A stretch of DNA of 64,000 nucleotides, from assembly GCF_016907675.1 (NCBI RefSeq), contig NZ_JAFBCJ010000001.1:3224001-3288000 (forward strand). The letters run 5' to 3'. A program made the position numbers and the translations under genes. Source of the DNA: Geodermatophilus bullaregiensis (GTDB taxonomy: Bacteria; Actinomycetota; Actinomycetes; Mycobacteriales; Geodermatophilaceae). A model generated the notes under the pieces. It ran no database searches. It saw only the letters and a list, made by a program, of their open reading frames with translations, and was not told the origin of the DNA. Positions 39,965 through 49,243 of this stretch are shown here, in pieces (position 1 is the first letter of the stretch; each line of letters begins with the position of its first letter).

Positions 39965-40447
39965 ATGGGCTTCACTGTCGGCGAGACCGTCGTCTACCCG
40001 CACCACGGTGCCGCGCTCATCGAGGCGATCGAGACGCGGACCATCAAGGGTGAAGAGAAGGCCTACCTCGTGCTCAAGGTCGCCCAGGGCGACCTGACCG
40101 TGCGCGTGCCGGCCGACAACGCAGAGATCGTCGGCGTCCGCGACGTCGTGGGGCAGGACGGGCTCAACCGGGTCTTCGAGGTCCTGCGCGCCCCGCACAC
40201 CGAGGAGCCGACCAACTGGTCGCGCCGCTACAAGGCCAACCTCGAGAAGCTGGCCTCCGGTGACGTGAACAAGGTGGCCGAGGTCGTCCGCGACCTGTGG
40301 CGCCGCGACAAGGACCGCGGCCTGTCGGCCGGCGAGAAGCGGATGCTGTCCAAGGCCCGCCAGATCCTGGTCAGCGAGCTCGCGCTCGCCGAGGGCACCA
40401 ACGAGGACAAGGCCGAGGTCCTCCTCGACGAGGTCCTCGCCAGCTGA
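39965..40447 (+). CDS. carD: RNA polymerase-binding transcription factor CarD
   Basis: A 160-residue essential regulator. The N-terminal RNAP-interacting domain ([16 protein letters not shown]...) contacts the beta subunit, and the C-terminal helical domain holds the Trp in [20 protein letters not shown] that stabilises open promoter complexes. The sequence matches the mycobacterial CarD family closely. It heads the group carD-ispD-ispF-cysS-rlmB, the same order as in mycobacteria. Confidence 0.97.
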   Translation: MGFTVGETVVYPHHGAALIEAIETRTIKGEEKAYLVLKVAQGDLTVRVPADNAEIVGVRDVVGQDGLNRVFEVLRAPHTEEPTNWSRRYKANLEKLASGDVNKVAEVVRDLWRRDKDRGLSAGEKRMLSKARQILVSELALAEGTNEDKAEVLLDEVLAS

Positions 40448-40485
40448 GCTCTCCCTCGCACTCCCTGCTCCACCCGGCCACTCCC

Positions 40486-41163
40486 GTGTCCGCTGTCGGC
40501 GTCGTCGCAGCGGCCGGGAGTGGCTCGCGTCTGGGGGCCGACCGGCCGAAGGCGCTGGTCCCGCTGGCCGGGCGCCCGCTGGTCGCCTGGTCGGTGCTGA
40601 CCCTGCTGGACGGCGGCGTCGACGAGGTCGTGGTGACCGTGCCCGCCGGTGAGCGGGACGCCTTCGCCGCCGTCCTGCCCGCCGGTGTGCGGCTGGTCGA
40701 CGGCGGGACCACCCGCACCGCGTCGGTCCGCGCCGGCCTGGCGGCCGCCGGGGACGGCGCCGACGCCGTCCTGGTGCACGACGCCGCCCGCCCGCTCACC
40801 CCGCCCGCCGTCGTCACCCGTGTGCTCGCGGCCCTGGCCGCCGGCGCGCGGGCCGTCGTCCCCGTGCTGCCGGTCGTCGACACCACCGTGGTCGTCGACG
40901 CGGACGGCGTGGTCACCGACGCCGTGCCCCGCGCGCCGCTGCGCCGCGTGCAGACGCCGCAGGGCTTCGACCGGGCGACGCTCGTGGCCGCCTACGCCGC
41001 GCTGGCCGACGGCGTCGAGCTCACCGACGACGCCGCGGTGGTCCGCGCCGCGGGCGTCCCGGTGACCACCGTGGCCGGGGACGAGCGCGCGGCCAAGGTG
41101 ACCGTGCCGCACGACCTGCACCTCGCCGAGCTCCAGGTGCCGGGGCTGCAGGCGGCCCGGTGA
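40486..41163 (+). CDS. ispD: 2-C-methyl-D-erythritol 4-phosphate cytidylyltransferase
   Basis: A 225-residue enzyme of the non-mevalonate isoprenoid pathway. CTP-binding loop [20 protein letters not shown] at the N-terminus, VHDAARPL, and TPQGFDR are diagnostic. GTG 40486 is the start closest to the motif; no ribosome site is obvious. The stop overlaps ispF as GTGA. Confidence 0.95.
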   Translation: MSAVGVVAAAGSGSRLGADRPKALVPLAGRPLVAWSVLTLLDGGVDEVVVTVPAGERDAFAAVLPAGVRLVDGGTTRTASVRAGLAAAGDGADAVLVHDAARPLTPPAVVTRVLAALAAGARAVVPVLPVVDTTVVVDADGVVTDAVPRAPLRRVQTPQGFDRATLVAAYAALADGVELTDDAAVVRAAGVPVTTVAGDERAAKVTVPHDLHLAELQVPGLQAAR

Positions 41164-41657
41164 CCGAGCTGCCGCGGGTCGGCCTCGGCGTCGACGTCCA
41201 CCCGGTCGAGTCCGGCCGCGAGTGCTGGCTGGCCGGCCTGGAGTGGCCCGGCGCGGACGGCTGCGCCGGGCACTCCGACGGCGACGTCGTGGCGCACGCG
41301 CTCACCGACGCCGTCCTGTCCGCGGCCGGCCTCGGCGACATCGGCGGGCTGCTGGGCACCGACGACCCCCGCTGGGCCGGGGCCCGCGGCGTCGCCGTCC
41401 TCGAGCACGTGCGGGAGACCCTGTCCGCGGCCGGCTGGCGGGTCGGCAACGCCGTCGTCCAGCTGGTCGCGCCGACGCCGAAGCTGGGCCCGCGCCGGGC
41501 CGAGGCCGAGGCGGCGCTGTCGGCGGCGCTCGGCGCCCCGGTCAGCGTGACCGCCACCACCACCGACGGGCTGGGGCTGGTCGGGCGCGGGGAGGGCCGG
41601 GCGGCCGTGGCGACGGCGCTGGTCGTCCGCGGGGCCTCCGTAGACTCGCCACGGTGA
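41160..41657 (+). CDS. ispF: 2-C-methyl-D-erythritol 2,4-cyclodiphosphate synthase
   Basis: A 165-residue trimeric zinc enzyme acting two steps after IspD. Zinc ligands are in GVDVHPV (Asp, His) and the second His in [27 protein letters not shown] and [14 protein letters not shown] follow. GTG 41160 overlaps ispD. Its last codons contain the cysS -10 element. Confidence 0.95.
   Translation: MTELPRVGLGVDVHPVESGRECWLAGLEWPGADGCAGHSDGDVVAHALTDAVLSAAGLGDIGGLLGTDDPRWAGARGVAVLEHVRETLSAAGWRVGNAVVQLVAPTPKLGPRRAEAEAALSAALGAPVSVTATTTDGLGLVGRGEGRAAVATALVVRGASVDSPR
41641..41646 (+). promoter_or_regulatory. Probable -10 element (TAGACT) for leaderless cysS mRNA
   Basis: TAGACT lies inside the 3' end of ispF, seven bases before GTG 41654. 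A transcript from here would begin at the cysS start codon, in addition to read-through from carD-ispDF. Confidence 0.5.
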
Positions 41658-43054
41658 GCCTCCGCCTGTACGACACGGCCGCCCGCGCGGTCCGCGACTT
41701 CACGCCCCTGCGTGCGGGACAGGCCTCGATGTACGTCTGCGGGCTCACCGTGCAGGGTCCGCCGCACGTGGGGCACGTGCGCGCCGCCCTGGTCTTCGAC
41801 GTGCTGCGCAGCTGGCTGGAGCACGGGCACGGGCTCGACGTCACGCTGGTCCGCAACGTCACCGACATCGACGACAAGATCCTCGTCAAGGCCGCCGCCG
41901 CCGGCGTCCCGTGGTGGGCCTGGGCCTACGAGAACGAGCTGGCCTGCACCCGCGCCTACGACGCGCTCGGCGTGCGGCCGCCCACCTACGAGCCGCGGGC
42001 CACCGGGCACGTGCCCGACATGGTCGAGCTGATCGAGCGGCTGGTCGAGCGCGGGCACGCCTACGCCGTCGACGGCGACGTCTACTTCGACGTCCGCTCG
42101 TTCCCCGGGTACGGCGCGCTGACCCGCCAGCGGGTGGACGACCTCGAGCCCGCCGCGGACACCGACACCGACGAGCGCAAGCGCGACCCCCGCGACTTCG
42201 CGCTGTGGAAGGCGCACAAGCCCGGCGAGCCCGACACCGCCGCGTGGCCGACGCCGTGGGGCCGGGGCCGGCCCGGCTGGCACCTGGAGTGCTCCGCGAT
42301 GGCCGAGCGCTACCTCGGGCCGGAGTTCGACGTCCACGGCGGTGGGCTGGACCTGCGCTTCCCACACCACGAGAACGAGCAGGCGCAGTCGCGGGCGGCC
42401 GGCGACGGCTTCGCCCGGTACTGGCTGCACAACGGCTGGGTCACCCTCGGCGGCGAGAAGATGAGCAAGTCGCTGGGCAACACCGCGCTGGTCGACGAGG
42501 TCGTCGCGCGGGTGCGGCCGGTCGAGCTGCGCTACTACCTGGTCGCCCCGCACTACCGGTCGACGATCGAGTTCACCGACGCCGCGCTGGCCGAGGCGGG
42601 CGCGGCCTACCGGCGGCTGGAGTCGTTCGTCCAGCGGGCGGCCGAGCGGGTCGGCGCCGACCAGGACACCTCGCTGCCGGAGGTGTTCCGGGCGGCGATG
42701 GACGACGACCTGGGCACCCCCGCGGCGGTGGCCGCGATCCACGAGGCGGTGCGCGAGGGCAACACCGCGCTGGCCGCCGGGGACGAGAAGGCGGTCGCCG
42801 GCGCGCTGGGCTCGGTCCGGGCGATGCTCGGCGTCCTGGGCCTGGACCCGCTCGACCCGCGGTGGGCCGGTGGCGGAGACGACCGGCTGGCCGAGGTGAC
42901 CGACGGGCTGGTCCGGCTGGCGCTCGAGCAGCGGCAGGCCGCCCGCGCGCGCAGGGACTTCGCCACCGCCGACGCGCTGCGCGACCGGCTCACCGCCCTC
43001 GGCGTGCAGGTCGAGGACACCCCGCAGGGACCCCGATGGGAGCTGACCCGCTGA
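41654..43054 (+). CDS. cysS: Cysteinyl-tRNA synthetase
   Basis: A 466-residue class I synthetase. HIGH-type motif PHVGHVR (about 37-43), the zinc-site segment [22 protein letters not shown], and KMSKS in [10 protein letters not shown] (about 268-277). The C-terminal helical domain contains the [13 protein letters not shown] typical of the family. GTG 41654 overlaps the ispF stop. The TGA overlaps the rlmB ATG by one base. Confidence 0.96.
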   Translation: MSLRLYDTAARAVRDFTPLRAGQASMYVCGLTVQGPPHVGHVRAALVFDVLRSWLEHGHGLDVTLVRNVTDIDDKILVKAAAAGVPWWAWAYENELACTRAYDALGVRPPTYEPRATGHVPDMVELIERLVERGHAYAVDGDVYFDVRSFPGYGALTRQRVDDLEPAADTDTDERKRDPRDFALWKAHKPGEPDTAAWPTPWGRGRPGWHLECSAMAERYLGPEFDVHGGGLDLRFPHHENEQAQSRAAGDGFARYWLHNGWVTLGGEKMSKSLGNTALVDEVVARVRPVELRYYLVAPHYRSTIEFTDAALAEAGAAYRRLESFVQRAAERVGADQDTSLPEVFRAAMDDDLGTPAAVAAIHEAVREGNTALAAGDEKAVAGALGSVRAMLGVLGLDPLDPRWAGGGDDRLAEVTDGLVRLALEQRQAARARRDFATADALRDRLTALGVQVEDTPQGPRWELTR

Positions 43055-44013
43055 TGGCCGGCAACAGCCAGCGCCGCGGCCGCACGAGCGGTGCCGGCAA
43101 GAAGACGGCCACCGCCGGCACCGGCGGCAAGAACCGCCGGTCCCTGGCCGGGCGCGGAGCCACCCCGCCCGCCGAGAAGCGCACCGGGCACCCCGCCCAG
43201 CGGCGGGCCCAGGCCGACGCCCGCCGCCGGGCCGAGCGCGACCGCAGCCGTCAGCGCGCCGACGAGGCGCCCGAGCTGCTGCTGGGCCGCAACCCGGTCG
43301 TCGAGGCCCTCCGCGCGCAGATCCCGGCGACCGCGCTCTACGTCGTCACCGGCGACAGCCGGGCGGCGACCGACGAGCGGATCACCGAGGCGGTCCAGCT
43401 GGCCGCCGACCGCGGCCTGCCGCTGCTCGAGGTCGGCAAGGGCGAGTTCGACCGGATGTCCGACGGCGCGCTGCACCAGGGCATCGGCCTGCAGGTGCCG
43501 CCCTACGAGTACGCGCACCCCGACGACCTGCTCGACGTCGCCCGGGACTCCGGCCGCCCGCCGCTGGTGGTGGCCATGGACGGCGTCACCGACCCGCGCA
43601 ACCTCGGTGCCGTCGTCCGCTCGGCGGCCGCGTTCGACGCGCACGGCGTCGTCGTCCCGCAGCGGCGCGCGGTCGGCATGACCGCCTCGGCCTGGCGCAC
43701 CAGCGCGGGTGCGGCGGCCCGGCTGCGGGTGGCCCGCGCGGTCAACCTGGCCCGCGCGCTGGCCTCCTACCGGGACGCCGGCCTGGTGACCGTGGGCCTG
43801 GCCGGCGACGGCGAGACGGACCTGCACGACTTCGACGGCTTCGCCGACCCGCTCGCCCTCGTGGTGGGCGCCGAGGGGACGGGCCTGTCCCGGCTGGTCC
43901 GCGAGCGCTGCGACGTCGTCCTGCGCATCCCGATCGCCCGCGACACCGAGTCGCTCAACGTCAGCGTCGCCGCCGGCATCGCCCTCTACGCCGCGGCAGC
44001 GGCTCGCCGCTGA
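43054..44013 (+). CDS. rlmB: 23S rRNA (guanosine-2'-O-)-methyltransferase RlmB (TrmH family)
   Basis: A 319-residue SPOUT methyltransferase for the guanosine equivalent to E. coli G2251. A basic low-complexity extension (about 1-72) precedes a substrate-binding domain ([12 protein letters not shown]) and the knotted SAM domain with [25 protein letters not shown] and [25 protein letters not shown] 43054 overlaps the cysS stop. Convergent with the DUF445 gene across a long inverted repeat. Confidence 0.93.
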   Translation: MAGNSQRRGRTSGAGKKTATAGTGGKNRRSLAGRGATPPAEKRTGHPAQRRAQADARRRAERDRSRQRADEAPELLLGRNPVVEALRAQIPATALYVVTGDSRAATDERITEAVQLAADRGLPLLEVGKGEFDRMSDGALHQGIGLQVPPYEYAHPDDLLDVARDSGRPPLVVAMDGVTDPRNLGAVVRSAAAFDAHGVVVPQRRAVGMTASAWRTSAGAAARLRVARAVNLARALASYRDAGLVTVGLAGDGETDLHDFDGFADPLALVVGAEGTGLSRLVRERCDVVLRIPIARDTESLNVSVAAGIALYAAAAARR

Positions 44014-44024
44014 GACGCTGCGGT

Positions 44025-44104
44025 GATCAGGTGACCTGATCGTCGAGCGTCCTACCTGACGGTGGGACGTGCGGTAGGACGCTGCACGATCAGGTCACCT
44101 GATC
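44025..44104. repeat. Palindrome-plus-hairpin intergenic repeat, copy 2 (long inverted repeat)
   Basis: GATCAGGTGACCTGATC (44025-44041) is exactly complementary to GATCAGGTCACCTGATC (44088-44104). AGCGTCCTACC pairs with GGTAGGACGCT inside. Together they make arms of 32 bases with two mismatches around a 16-nt loop. Each outer arm is itself a near-palindrome. It fills the space between rlmB and the convergent DUF445 gene and should act as a two-way terminator. The same palindrome occurs at 30139-30157. Confidence 0.8.
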
Positions 44105-44114
44105 GTCGCCGGGC

Positions 44115-45407
44115 TCAGCCCAGCAGCTGGGCGACGGTGTAGATCACCAGGCCGGCCAGGCCGCCGACGACGGTGCCGTTGATGCGGATGAACTGCAGGT
44201 CCCGGCCCACCTGCAGCTCGATGCGGCGGCTGGTCTCCTCGGTGTCCCAGCGGGCGACCGTGGTGCCGACGACGTCGGCGAGGTCGCCGGAGAACCGCTC
44301 GACCAGGTACCCGGCCACCCGCACCGACTGCCGCTGCACCCGCTCGCGCACCCGCGGGTCGGTCTGCAGCAGCCGGGCGGCGTCGCGGATGAGGCCGGCG
44401 ACCCGGGCCCGCAGCTCGGAGTCGGGGTCGGCGGCGGCGCTGAGGAACGCCGTCTTGGCGTTGGTCCACAGCGACGACGACCAGGTCCGCACCGCGGGGT
44501 GCTCGAGCAGCTCCTTCTTGAACGCCTCGACGCGGGCGGCGGTGTCGGGGTCGGTGCGCAGCGCGTGCACGTACGTGCGCAGCCGGGCGTCGTAGACCCG
44601 GCGCAGCTCGTGGTGCCGGTCGTCGCCGACCTCGTCGAGGAAGGACTGCACGCCGGCGAAGACGCGGTCGAACACCCGGTCGTCGACCCAGTCGGGCACC
44701 CACGCGGGCGAGGCGTCCCCCAGCTGGGCCCGGAAGACGACGCGGTTGTCCTGCAGGAAGCGGGCCAGGTAGCGCAGCGCCGCCGACAGCACCTCCTGGT
44801 GGCGGTCGCCGTCGACGACCAGCTCGACCACGCGGGCGAGGACCGGCGCGGCCGGCGTCTCGTGCAGCTTGCGGTCGACCAGCCCGGCGACGGCGTCCTG
44901 GACGTCGTCGTCGCGCAGCAGGTCGGTCACGCCGGAGAGCGCGACGGCGGCGTCCCCGGCCAGCCGCTCGGCCCGTCCGGGCGCGGCCAGGAAGGCACCG
45001 AGCCGGCCGGGGACGTCGACGGTGGCGAGCTTCTCGTCGACGACGGCGCGGGTGAGGAAGTTCTCCTGCACGAAGGCGCCGAGGCTCGCGCCGATCTGGT
45101 CCTTCTTGCGCGGGATGATCGCCGTGTGCGGGATCGGTATCCGCAGCGGGTGCCGGAACAGCGCGGTGACGGCGAACCAGTCGGCCAGCGCACCGACCAT
45201 GGACGCCTCGGCGGTGGCCCGCACGTAGCCCACCCACGCGCCGGTCTCCTCACCGAGCAGCACGCACGCGAGGAAGACCGCCGCGGCGGCCAGGAACAGC
45301 GAGGTGGCCAGCCGCTTCATCCGGCGCAGCCCCTCGGCGCGCTCCGGGTCGTCGAGCGAGGAGGTCAGCGGGACGGTCGGCGACGGCGGGACCCGGGACG
45401 ACGACAC
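44115..45407 (-). CDS. DUF445 membrane protein (YheB/YjiN family)
   Basis: A 430-residue protein. An N-terminal hydrophobic region (about 30-75, including LATSLFLAAAAVFLACVLL and ADWFAVTALFRHPL) is followed by a long helical region with repeated charged segments, and a C-terminal helix (INGTVVGGLAGLVIYTVAQLLG). The family is widespread and of unknown role. GTG 45407 is chosen over an upstream ATG because TAGGCT (45420-45415 on the minus strand) lies seven bases before it, which suggests a leaderless mRNA. Confidence 0.85.
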   Translation of the reverse strand: MSSSRVPPSPTVPLTSSLDDPERAEGLRRMKRLATSLFLAAAAVFLACVLLGEETGAWVGYVRATAEASMVGALADWFAVTALFRHPLRIPIPHTAIIPRKKDQIGASLGAFVQENFLTRAVVDEKLATVDVPGRLGAFLAAPGRAERLAGDAAVALSGVTDLLRDDDVQDAVAGLVDRKLHETPAAPVLARVVELVVDGDRHQEVLSAALRYLARFLQDNRVVFRAQLGDASPAWVPDWVDDRVFDRVFAGVQSFLDEVGDDRHHELRRVYDARLRTYVHALRTDPDTAARVEAFKKELLEHPAVRTWSSSLWTNAKTAFLSAAADPDSELRARVAGLIRDAARLLQTDPRVRERVQRQSVRVAGYLVERFSGDLADVVGTTVARWDTEETSRRIELQVGRDLQFIRINGTVVGGLAGLVIYTVAQLLG

Positions 45408-45456
45408 CCTCCCCAGCCTAGGCGGAGGAGGGTGCCGGTCCGGAGCGGGCAACGGC

Positions 45457-46719
45457 TCAGCCGTCGCTGCTGCCGAGGGTGACGTCGACGGTCGAGGTGC
45501 GGCCGTCGCGGCGGACGGTCAGCGTGACCTCGTCACCGGGGGCGGCGCCGCGCACGGCCGCGGTCAGCTCGGTGGAGGTGGTGACCGCCCGGTCGCCGAC
45601 CGCCGTCACCACGTCACCGGCCTGCAGGCCGGCCGACGCGGCGGCCCCGCCGTCCTGCACCCGGACGACCTGCGCGCCGGTGCCGACCTCGCTGTTGGTG
45701 TCGCTGGCCGCGGTCTGCGCCTGCACCCCGAGGACGGCGTGGGTGGCCGATCCGGTCTGCACGATCTCCTCGGCGATGCGCTGGGCGGTGTTGCTCGGGA
45801 TCGCGAAGCCGACGCCGATGTTGCCGCTCTGCGACTCCTGGCCCGGGATGCCCGAGGCGACCGAGGCGATGGCGGTGTTGATGCCGACCACCTCGCCGGC
45901 GGCGTCCACCAGCGCGCCGCCGGAGTTGCCCGGGTTGATCGCCGCGTCGGTCTGCAGCGCGTCGATGACCGTGGCGTCGTCCTGGGTGGAGCCGGTGGCC
46001 ACCGCGCGGTTGGTGGCGCTGATGATCCCGTCGGTGACCGTGTCGGACAGGCCGAGCGGGGCGCCGATCGCGACCGCGAGGTCGCCGACCTGCACCGAGT
46101 CGGAGTCGGCGAAGGTGGCCGGCGTCAGCCCGCTGGCACCGCTGAGCTGCACCACGGCCAGGTCGGAGGTCGGGTCGGTGCCGACGACGGTGGCGTCGTA
46201 GAGGGTGCCGTCGGAGGTCCGCACCTGGACGGTGGCGCTGCCGGCGCTGCCGTCGAGGCTCACCACGTGGTCGTTGGTGACGACGTAGCCGTCCTCGGAG
46301 AGGACGACACCCGAGCCGCTGCCCGAGCCCGAGCCGCTGGTCACGTAGACGGTGACGACGCTGGGTGCGGCCTTCGCGGCGGCGGCGGTCACCGCGGTCG
46401 CCGACTCCGGGTCGGTGATGACCACGCTCTGCGCGCCGGTGGTGGTCGCGGCCGCGGTGCCGCCGTCGTCGGTCAGGGCCACGACGCCGGCGCCGGTGCC
46501 GCCCCCGATGAGGGCGCCGGCGAGCAGGGCCGCGACCCCGACGCGCAGCCGGCCCGTGCGGCGCGGCGCGGGCGGCGCCACCGGCGGCAGGGTCGCGGTC
46601 GCGGTGCCGGCCGGCGGGTACCAGGAGCCGCTGGGCGGCGCGGACGGCGGCGGGGTCCACCCCGGGGTCGCACCGGTCGGCTGCTGCGCCGGGTTCGTGT
46701 ACGGGTGTCCGTCGGTCAC
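45457..46719 (-). CDS. Membrane-anchored trypsin-like protease with PDZ domain (HtrA/PepD family)
   Basis: A 420-residue envelope protease. A Pro-rich cytoplasmic N-terminus and one TM helix (VGVAALLAGALIGGGTGAGVVAL, about 59-81) precede the S1 domain with the triad His in NDHVV, Asp in SDLAVV and Ser in NPGNSGG. A C-terminal PDZ domain follows (from about VLGVQAQ, with GLQAGDVVTAVG). Such proteases degrade misfolded envelope proteins. GTG 46719 has AGGAGG upstream. No partner kinase is adjacent. Confidence 0.92.
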   Translation of the reverse strand: MTDGHPYTNPAQQPTGATPGWTPPPSAPPSGSWYPPAGTATATLPPVAPPAPRRTGRLRVGVAALLAGALIGGGTGAGVVALTDDGGTAAATTTGAQSVVITDPESATAVTAAAAKAAPSVVTVYVTSGSGSGSGSGVVLSEDGYVVTNDHVVSLDGSAGSATVQVRTSDGTLYDATVVGTDPTSDLAVVQLSGASGLTPATFADSDSVQVGDLAVAIGAPLGLSDTVTDGIISATNRAVATGSTQDDATVIDALQTDAAINPGNSGGALVDAAGEVVGINTAIASVASGIPGQESQSGNIGVGFAIPSNTAQRIAEEIVQTGSATHAVLGVQAQTAASDTNSEVGTGAQVVRVQDGGAAASAGLQAGDVVTAVGDRAVTTSTELTAAVRGAAPGDEVTLTVRRDGRTSTVDVTLGSSDG

Positions 46720-46808
46720 GGTCCTGGTCCTCCTCCTGGGCTGCCGTCCGCCGCCCTCGCACCCACGACGGTGCGCCGGGCGTCTGGTGGGCCCCTGCGG
46801 AGCGCCTG

Positions 46809-46857
46809 TGAGGTCCCTGGGCGGAGGTCCCTAGGCAGACCCACGGGCGGGACCTCA
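46809..46857 (-). terminator. Hairpin spanning the stop of the FetB-like gene
   Basis: TGAGGTCCC (46809-46817) pairs with GGGACCTCA (46849-46857). The right arm contains the stop codon of the minus-strand FetB-like gene, so the transcript folds right at its end, upstream of the protease gene. Confidence 0.6.
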
Positions 46858-47628
46858 GCGGGGCAGGCCCGCCAGCACCCGCCCCCGGGCCACCAGCTCG
46901 GTGACCACCCACACGGCCGCCACCTCGGCGGCCAGCAGCCCGACCAGCACGAGCAGCTGGGCGGCACCGGCCGCCAGCGGGCTGCCCCCGCCGAGCAGGA
47001 CGCCCACGAACGCGCCGGGCAGCGTGACCAGGCCCACGGTCCGGGTCTGGTCCAACGGCGGCACGAGCGCGGTGGCGGCGGCCGGGCGGGCGACCTCCAG
47101 GACGGCGTCGCGGGGGAGCAGGCCCAGCGCCAGGGCCGCCTCGACCTCGCCGCGCCGGGTGGTCAGCTCCTCGCGCAGCCGCCGTCCGGCCAGCGACGTC
47201 GCGGTCATCGCCCCGCCGACGAGGATGCCGGCGATCGGCACCACCGCCTCGCCGCGCAGCGGCACCGTCCCGCTGGCCAGCACGAGCGCCACGACCGGGG
47301 CGGCACCGCCGGCCACCGCCAGCCCCGCCGTCGCCACCCGGCGCGGGGCACCGGGGGAGCGCAGCGGCAGGCCGCTCACCCGCCCGGCCGCGGTCACCGC
47401 CGCGACGCCGACCATGAGCAGCACGAAGGCCGCCGACAGCCACAGCGAGCCGACGACGACCAGCAGCACCGCCGAGACTGCGGCCAGCTGCGCGGTCGCC
47501 CGCAGCGCCGCGACGACCACCGGCCGCTCCTGACCCAGGCCGGAGAGCCGGCCACCCGCCGCGGCCGCGGCGGTGAGCAGCACCAGGACGACGGCGAGCC
47601 GCGGCCCGAGGTCGACGACGGAGGTCAC
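46855..47628 (-). CDS. UPF0014 (FetB-like) membrane protein
   Basis: A 257-residue protein with six to seven predicted helices, matching the UPF0014 family (iron-export permease FetB/YbbM): VVAALRATAQLAAVS near the N-terminus, VPIAGILVGGAMTATSLAGRRL in the middle, and VTLPGAFVGVLLGGGSPLAAGAAQL. In E. coli FetB works with the ATPase FetA. No FetA-like gene lies next to it, so the partner is elsewhere or the role differs. GTG 47628 is chosen by frame; no strong ribosome site is evident. Confidence 0.82.
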   Translation of the reverse strand: MTSVVDLGPRLAVVLVLLTAAAAAGGRLSGLGQERPVVVAALRATAQLAAVSAVLLVVVGSLWLSAAFVLLMVGVAAVTAAGRVSGLPLRSPGAPRRVATAGLAVAGGAAPVVALVLASGTVPLRGEAVVPIAGILVGGAMTATSLAGRRLREELTTRRGEVEAALALGLLPRDAVLEVARPAAATALVPPLDQTRTVGLVTLPGAFVGVLLGGGSPLAAGAAQLLVLVGLLAAEVAAVWVVTELVARGRVLAGLPR

Positions 47629-47779
47629 GGGCGCCGATCCTGCCGTGCGCGACCGGGCGGACCACGACACGCCCGGCCACGGTGTGCGGGCGGACGGTCG
47701 CGGGGTAGGGGGGCACCCCGGCCGCTCCTCCCCGAGGACGGACGGACGCCGTGCCCGGCCTGTGCTCTGGAGGCTGCTC

Positions 47780-48493
47780 GTGTCCACCCGCGGTCTGCCC
47801 GCCCGCCTGCTCCTCGGCCTCGTCCTGCTCGCCGGGACGGCGGTGGCCGTCCTCGGCGGCCTCGCCCTGCGGCCCGCCGGGCTGCTGGCCGTCGGGCTGG
47901 CCTCCGTCGTCACCGCCTGCCTGGCCGCCGGGGTGGCCCGCGAGTCCACCGGGGACGGCGGCCCGGCGCCGCTGGAGGCCGCGTGGCGCACCGGCGCGGT
48001 CACGATCGGCGTCCTGCTGTTCCTGTCCGGCACCGCCGCGCTCGGCGGCCCGGCGCTCACCGCGCTGGCCGGCGCCCTGCTCGTCGTCGCCGGGCTGGGC
48101 GTCTGGCTGGTGCGCGCCGGGCGCTCGGCCGGGCGCCGACCCGGCACCGCGGCGGCCCCCTCCCCGCCGGCGGCGCCGGTGGGGACGCAGCGGCCGGTGA
48201 CCGGGGCGCGCCAGGCCGAGGCCGGCGCGACCGTGCTGTCCCTGCCGCCGGTGGCGACGCTGTCGACCGCCGCGCTCGGCCAGGAGTGGCTCGGCACGAC
48301 CGCGGCCCTGGCCGGCCGGCTCGACCCGGCCGCGCGGCAGGCCGTCGTCCGCCGTCGCCAGGAGACCCTCGACGAGCTCGAGCGGCGCGACCCCGAGGGC
48401 TTCGCCCGCTGGCTGGCCGAGGGGCCGGTGCCCGGCAGCGACCCGGCCGGCTGGCTGCGCCGGGGGCCGGCCGCGGGCACCGACGCAGCCTGA
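47780..48493 (+). CDS. Membrane protein of unknown function
   Basis: A 237-residue protein with about four hydrophobic helices in the first 120 residues (for example LLLGLVLLAGTAVAVLGGLAL and AVTIGVLLFLSGTAALGG). A Pro/Ala linker leads to a soluble helical C-terminal part (about 165-235) with LDELERRDPEGFARWLAEG. GTG 47780 is fixed by GGAGG (47769-47773). I do not recognise a family. Confidence 0.7.
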   Translation: MSTRGLPARLLLGLVLLAGTAVAVLGGLALRPAGLLAVGLASVVTACLAAGVARESTGDGGPAPLEAAWRTGAVTIGVLLFLSGTAALGGPALTALAGALLVVAGLGVWLVRAGRSAGRRPGTAAAPSPPAAPVGTQRPVTGARQAEAGATVLSLPPVATLSTAALGQEWLGTTAALAGRLDPAARQAVVRRRQETLDELERRDPEGFARWLAEGPVPGSDPAGWLRRGPAAGTDAA

Positions 48494-48514
48494 GCCCCGG
48501 CGGGGCCGGGCGGC

Positions 48515-49108
48515 GTGCTCGCCCGGGACCGCGCGGGCCGGTGGATCGCGGGCGTCACGATCCTCGTGGCGGCCGGCTACGAGCTGAGCCCGCTCGAGGA
48601 CGCCTGCCTGGGCAGGTGCCGCAGTCCACTGGGCTTCCTGCTCGGCGTGTGGCGCGACGGGCGCCGGGGAGCGCTGCGGATGGGTGCGCAGCACGGCGCC
48701 TGGTGCGTCGGCTGCTGCTGGGCGCTGATGGCGTCGCTGTTCGCGCTCGGCGTCATGAGCGTCACCTGGACGGCACTCGTCGCCGGGGTGATCGCCCTGG
48801 AGAAGACGTTGCCGTGGCGCCGGGTGGCGACCTGCGGGACGGCCGTCGTGCTGCTCGTCCTCGGTGCGCTGCTCCTCGCCGCCCCGAAGGTCGTCCCGGG
48901 CCTCACCGTCCCCGGGTCCGGCCAGGTCGACCAGGTGGAGCCGATGGCCTCCTGGCGCTCGCGTCGGCTCCGGGGGGAGTCCGTAGCGAGCAGCGGGCCG
49001 GCCGAGCCGGGTGGCGCCGAGGGGGCCCCGCGGTGTCCCTATCCTGTCCCGGGACCTGTTCCCGTGTCCCGCCGGCGTGGCGCAACTGGCAGCGCACCCG
49101 ACTTGTAA
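48515..49108 (+). pseudogene. Remnant of a DUF2182 metal-binding membrane protein (N-terminal half missing)
   Basis: The frame encodes the C-terminal half of DUF2182: YELSPLEDACLGRCRSPLGFL, HGAWCVGCCWALM and ALEKTLPWRR are hallmark segments. Full-length members have roughly another hundred residues before this with the first helices, and nothing matching is found upstream, where an intact unrelated gene ends at 48493. Homology ends near 48890. The open frame then runs on through low-complexity sequence into the tRNA gene, so the original stop appears lost too. Whether the remnant is translated from GTG 48515 is unknown. Confidence 0.6.
49040..49045 (+). promoter_or_regulatory. Probable -10 element (TATCCT) of the second tRNA-Thr
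   Basis: TATCCT ends 25 bases before the tRNA. It overlaps the run-on frame of the DUF2182 remnant. Confidence 0.45.
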
Positions 49109-49143
49109 TCGGGCGGTTGGGGGTTCGAGTCCCCCCGTCGGCT
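49071..49143 (+). tRNA. tRNA-Thr (anticodon UGU)
   Basis: Acceptor stem 49071-49077 pairs with 49136-49142 (one G-T pair), discriminator T at 49143. The anticodon stem CCCGA/TCGGG flanks the loop CTTGTAA, giving anticodon TGT at 49104-49106. The T-arm is GGGGGTTCGAGTCCCCC. CCA is not encoded. It reads ACA and related threonine codons. Confidence 0.96.
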
Positions 49144-49243
49144 CCGGGACGTCGACCAGCGAGCCCTGCGGTCAGCGTCCGGTGACCCAACGTCGTCCCT
49201 GCGGGACGGCGTACCCGCTGCTCAGGACGGGTACTGCGGCACG

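Noticed and set aside
45614..48694. A 1026-codon minus-strand frame, and similar long frames at 12744-15086, 60491-62548 and 56170-59340 upstream of the true starts
   Set aside because: They are shifted or extended frames over well-supported genes, lacking domains and start signals.
49073..49185. Peptide PPAWRNWQRTRLVIGRLGVRVPPSAP over the second tRNA
   Set aside because: This is the common artefact of translating a tRNA gene, not a protein.
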